Source of the DNA: Sinomicrobium pectinilyticum
GTDB lineage: Bacteria > Bacteroidota > Bacteroidia > Flavobacteriales > Flavobacteriaceae
DNA: 39,262 bases
Direction: 5' to 3'
Assembly: GCF_003725735.1 (NCBI RefSeq)
Contig: NZ_RJTM01000075.1
Coordinates: forward strand, 1 to 39,262
Both the position numbers and the translations under genes were made by a program. Of this stretch, positions 36,205 to 39,262 are shown one piece after another (within the stretch, counting starts at the first letter, position 1; every line of letters starts with the position of its first letter). The notes under the pieces are model-generated. The model did not search any database and was not told the DNA's origin. It saw only the letters and a program-made list of their open reading frames with translations.

Positions 36205-37653
36205 ATGGGACCGGCCGTAGTTTTTGGGGTTATTGCTATTTATTTTATCCTGTTGATGGTCATCGGGCACCTGACTTCCGGGACGGCAGACAACCGGGCT
36301 TTCTTTACCGCTAACAAACAGTCCCCCTGGTACCTGGTAGCCTACGGTATGGTAGGCGCATCTTTGTCCGGTGTTACCTTTATATCCGTTCCCGGGGAGG
36401 TGGGTAACAGCGGCTGGACATACCTGCAGTTCGTCATGGGGAATATGGTGGGATATGTGATTATAGCATATGTACTCATTCCCCTCTTTTATAAAATGAA
36501 CCTCACTTCCATCTACGAATATCTCCGGACCAGGTTCGGTTACAAGTCGTATTATACCGGGGCTTCTTTTTTTCTGATCTCCCAGACCATCGGGGCTTCC
36601 TTCCGCCTGTTCCTGGCCGCACTTGTATTGCAGCTGGCTTTCTTTAATGCCTTTGGCATTCCCTTCTGGGTAACGGTTTGTGTAACCATAGCCCTGATCT
36701 GGCTGTATACCCGGAAAGGCGGTATCAAGACCATTGTATGGACCGATACCCTGCAAACCACATTTTTACTGCTCGCGGTCACGATCAGTATTTACGTAAT
36801 TATTCGTCACCTCGATATAAGCACCACCCTCCTTATCGATAAAGTAAAGAATTCCCCTATGTCCGGGATCTTCGACTGGGACTGGTCTTCCAATACCTAT
36901 TTTTTCAAAAATTTCCTCGCGGGCATTTTTATTACCATAGCCATGAACGGACTGGACCAGAATGTGATGCAGAAAAACCTGACCTGCAAAAATGAAAAAG
37001 AGGCGCGGAAAAATATTTTCTGGTTTGCCCTTACGTTCTTCATGGCCACCCTGCTCTTCCTGGTCCTCGGAGTTCTGCTGTACGAATATGCGGGGACTCA
37101 CCACATTGCCATCCCCGACAGGACCGACGATCTTTACCCGATGCTGGCCCTGAATCATTTCGGAACACTGGCGGCAATCGTCTTCCTGATCGGTATCGTA
37201 GCTGCAGCGTTTTCCAGCGCCGATTCGGCCCTGACGGCTTTGACCACCTCTTTCTGTATTGATATTCTCAACATAAACAACAAAAGGAAAGATCCGGAAA
37301 AAACACGGCTGGTCGTACATATCCTGTTTACCGTACTGATGTTTGGAGTAATTCTTATCTTTAACAGTTTTAATGACAGCAGTGTAGTCAATGCCGTTTT
37401 CAAGGTAGCAGGATTTACCTATGGCCCTCTGCTGGGCCTGTTCGTTTACGGTATTTTTTCCGGATTACAGGTCCGTGACAGATTTGTCCCCTGGGTCTGT
37501 ATAGCTTCTCCCGTTATTTCCGTTATCCTGGATATAAATTCCGGAAAATGGTTCGGGGGATATGAATTCGGCTTTGAGATACTCCTGGTAAATGCCCTGA
37601 TCACCATTGCCGGGCTACGCTTGCTTTCTTTTAATTCTAAACGGACAAGATGA
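36205..37653 (+). CDS. Sodium:solute symporter (SSS family)
   Basis: This is an inner-membrane sodium-coupled importer of 482 residues with about 13 helices. The SSS core is visible in SGVTFISVPGEVGNSGWTYL, with the first broken helix of the LeuT fold, and in AAAFSSADSALTALTTSFCIDI, which holds the Ser/Ala-rich sodium site. Relatives carry sugars, amino acids or sialic acid. The ATG is one base after the stop of the GHL10 gene, and its own stop overlaps an ATG of the next gene (ATGA at 37650). It is a natural candidate to carry muramyl or anhydro-muropeptide sugars into the cytosol for MurQ. This is inference from context. Confidence 0.92.
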   Translation: MGPAVVFGVIAIYFILLMVIGHLTSGTADNRAFFTANKQSPWYLVAYGMVGASLSGVTFISVPGEVGNSGWTYLQFVMGNMVGYVIIAYVLIPLFYKMNLTSIYEYLRTRFGYKSYYTGASFFLISQTIGASFRLFLAALVLQLAFFNAFGIPFWVTVCVTIALIWLYTRKGGIKTIVWTDTLQTTFLLLAVTISIYVIIRHLDISTTLLIDKVKNSPMSGIFDWDWSSNTYFFKNFLAGIFITIAMNGLDQNVMQKNLTCKNEKEARKNIFWFALTFFMATLLFLVLGVLLYEYAGTHHIAIPDRTDDLYPMLALNHFGTLAAIVFLIGIVAAAFSSADSALTALTTSFCIDILNINNKRKDPEKTRLVVHILFTVLMFGVILIFNSFNDSSVVNAVFKVAGFTYGPLLGLFVYGIFSGLQVRDRFVPWVCIASPVISVILDINSGKWFGGYEFGFEILLVNALITIAGLRLLSFNSKRTR

Positions 37654-37748
37654 AAAACATTTTCCGCAGTCATGCGCAGCCCGAAAAATTACTCCCCTTA
37701 TTCCATATAAGGGATAAAAACAGCACAACCATCCTCAGCTTCAGGCAT

Positions 37749-38966
37749 ATGAAAAATGCAGTAGCGGTATTATCCCTCTGCATACTTTTTGCTATGTCCT
37801 GTACGGAGAACACCCGGTCCGAAGCAACCGGAATTGTGGAAAAAAGCATACTGGCCACCAAAAACCGGTTTGCACCCGACAAAAGGGTTGCCCTCTTCGA
37901 TGTAACCGCAAAAAAAGAGGGAGATGCCTATATATTAAAAGGTGAAACCAACCTCCCCCATGCCCTTAAGGCATTAAAAGCGGAATTGGAACAAAATGGC
38001 ATAACCTGTAGGGACAGTATAACCCTCTTACCTCTCCTTTCTGCGGACAGCAACGGCGTTATCAGGATATCCGTGGCCAACCTCCGGGCAAAACCTTCCC
38101 ATTCTTCCGAACTGGTCACCCAGGCCACATTGGGAACCCCGGTTACTATCCTCAAAGAAAAAAACGATTGGTATTATATACAAACCCCGGACAAGTACCT
38201 GGCATGGGTAGACAAAGGGGGACTGGTGCCCAAAGACAAGGCCGCTTTCGCTGCATGGAACAATTCGTCAAAAATCATCTACCGGGCAGTATACGGAACA
38301 TCATATGCCGGGCCGGAAACCACGGCGTCCCCCGTTTCCGATCTCGTAGCCGGAAGTATACTGGAATACCTGGACGAAACACCGGAGTATTACCGGGTAC
38401 AATACCCCGACCAAAAAACAGCTTATCTCAAAAAGGACGATGCCGTACCGTATACGGATTGGCTGCAATCGCTTTATGCAGACACTACCCGCCTGGTTAA
38501 AACAGCAAAACACCTGATGGGCCTCCCCTATTTGTGGGGTGGGACCTCAACCAAGGGCGTGGACTGCAGCGGATTTACCAAAACCGTATATTACCTCAAC
38601 GGAATGATTCTTCCACGCGATGCCTCCCAACAGGTACACACCGGTACTCTGGTAGACGACTCGGGAGATTTTCAAAAACTGGTACCGGGCGACCTGCTGT
38701 TTTTCGGTGTCCCGGCAAAAGACGGTAAGCCCGAGCGCATCGTACATGTGGGGATGTGGATAGGCGATAACAAATTCATCCATTCCATGGGGGATGTCCA
38801 CATCAGTTCGGTTGATAAAAACTCCCCGGAGTTTGACGAGTACAATTACAATCGTTATCTCCGTACCAAGCGAATCCTCGGCAAAGAAGGACTGGATTTC
38901 AAAGACAAGGAAGGGCACATAACAATCACCTCAAAGCAGGACAATAACTATAGAATTAAAATTTAA
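37749..38966 (+). CDS. SH3b-NlpC/P60 endopeptidase (YkfC-like) lipoprotein
   Basis: This is a cysteine peptidase of 405 residues that should cut the gamma-D-glutamyl-diamino acid bond of peptidoglycan stem peptides. A lipoprotein-like signal ends near FAMSC (Cys18, weak lipobox). SH3b domains (about 90-150 and about 175-235) come before the NlpC/P60 domain (about 250-395). The catalytic triad is Cys273 in VDCSGF, His333 in IVHVGMWIG and His345 in FIHSMG. The frame also opens at 37650, overlapping the symporter stop as ATGA, but that start would put 33 polar residues before the signal, so 37749 is preferred. It closes the operon. SH3b-NlpC/P60 proteins of this layout belong to murein peptide recycling in other bacteria. 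Confidence 0.9.
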   Translation: MKNAVAVLSLCILFAMSCTENTRSEATGIVEKSILATKNRFAPDKRVALFDVTAKKEGDAYILKGETNLPHALKALKAELEQNGITCRDSITLLPLLSADSNGVIRISVANLRAKPSHSSELVTQATLGTPVTILKEKNDWYYIQTPDKYLAWVDKGGLVPKDKAAFAAWNNSSKIIYRAVYGTSYAGPETTASPVSDLVAGSILEYLDETPEYYRVQYPDQKTAYLKKDDAVPYTDWLQSLYADTTRLVKTAKHLMGLPYLWGGTSTKGVDCSGFTKTVYYLNGMILPRDASQQVHTGTLVDDSGDFQKLVPGDLLFFGVPAKDGKPERIVHVGMWIGDNKFIHSMGDVHISSVDKNSPEFDEYNYNRYLRTKRILGKEGLDFKDKEGHITITSKQDNNYRIKI

Positions 38967-39087
38967 TACATGACAAAATTTGTTTTATGCGGATTTATCG
39001 GGATCAATGCACAGCCCAAAGGACAATGTTGTTCAGTTAGTGTTATAGTTGTTTTAAAAAGATAGATGTTCCATATTATAAGTATCT
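38967..39087. other. Gene-free tail after the operon
   Basis: A single 31-codon frame (ATG at 38970) runs through here but has no recognisable content. No terminator is seen before the family A repeat begins at 39088. Confidence 0.4.
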
Positions 39088-39262
39088 AAAGGCTCCTCCT
39101 TTCAGATGAAGGGAGGTACCCGAGCGAAGCAATGGGGGGAGGGTTTGAAATCCCGGATCATTGGTATAACCGCAAATACCTGCGTACTCACGCCAAAGCC
39201 TGGGCTGGTCAAAACTCCCCGTCCCGCAAAGCGGTCCACCCCTCTTCATCTGAAGAGGGGAG
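39088..39262. repeat. Hairpin-bounded dispersed repeat, family A, copy 2 (at window edge)
   Basis: This is the second copy of the element at 6261-6475, in the same orientation. GGCTCCTCC pairs with the GATGAAGGGAGG block to form the left hairpin. GGAGGGTTTGAAATCCC is at 39138-39154, TGGTCAAAACTCCCCG follows, and a perfect 22-bp palindrome (CCCCTCTTCA/TGAAGAGGGG arms, 39239-39260) ends the copy. The central 40 bases differ from copy 1. The window stops right at the terminal hairpin. Confidence 0.75.

Noticed and set aside
38970-39065. 31-codon frame after the NlpC/P60 gene
   Set aside because: It is too short, with no known small-protein features and no promoter or terminator of its own.

Overview
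The window looks like a chromosomal segment from a member of the Bacteroidota, most likely family Flavobacteriaceae. The grounds are a SusC/SusD pair, a hybrid two-component system (HTCS) that joins sensor and AraC-type regulator in one chain, several promoter-like TAnnTTTG boxes, little sign of Shine-Dalgarno sequences, and many palindromic intergenic repeats. No rRNA, tRNA, CRISPR array, prophage or transposase gene was seen.

Left part (1-11.3 kb): an HTCS sensor/regulator is followed by a Tat-exported Gfo/Idh/MocA oxidoreductase. Next come a repeat-rich gap, two tandem patatin-like phospholipases (minus strand) and a secreted M1 aminopeptidase (minus strand). Middle (11.3-27.6 kb): housekeeping and stress genes, namely recG, a cbpA/cbpM-type DnaJ pair (minus), a secreted S9 prolyl-oligopeptidase-like protein, a small exported protein, a membrane-anchored MutS-like ATPase (minus), an AEC transporter, pheT, katG and an unknown two-helix membrane protein.

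Right part (27.6-39.0 kb): this is the most interesting region. murQ (MurNAc-6-phosphate etherase) and a DeoR-family regulator face away from a SusC-SusD pair. The pair is followed by a lipoprotein of the DigH-like glycosyl-hydrolase-like family 10 (GHL10), a sodium/solute symporter and an SH3b-NlpC/P60 endopeptidase lipoprotein. Together they read as a peptidoglycan-fragment scavenging locus: outer-membrane capture (SusCD), periplasmic or surface trimming of glycan and peptide (GHL10, NlpC/P60), inner-membrane import (symporter) and cytosolic lactyl-ether cleavage (MurQ). The DeoR protein probably provides control. The divergent promoter region carries a striking array of TTGCA-like motifs at exactly 10-bp steps, overlapping a promoter-like box. 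A MurNAc kinase is not in the window.

The intergenic spaces hold several families of palindromic repeats. One is a roughly 215-bp hairpin-bounded element with a second copy at the right edge. One is a palindrome whose inner hairpin differs between two copies by compensatory changes. One is a 22-bp perfect inverted repeat enclosing a second, diverged one, which resembles REP-type elements. A TCCCGAT/ATCGGGA hairpin module recurs in different contexts.
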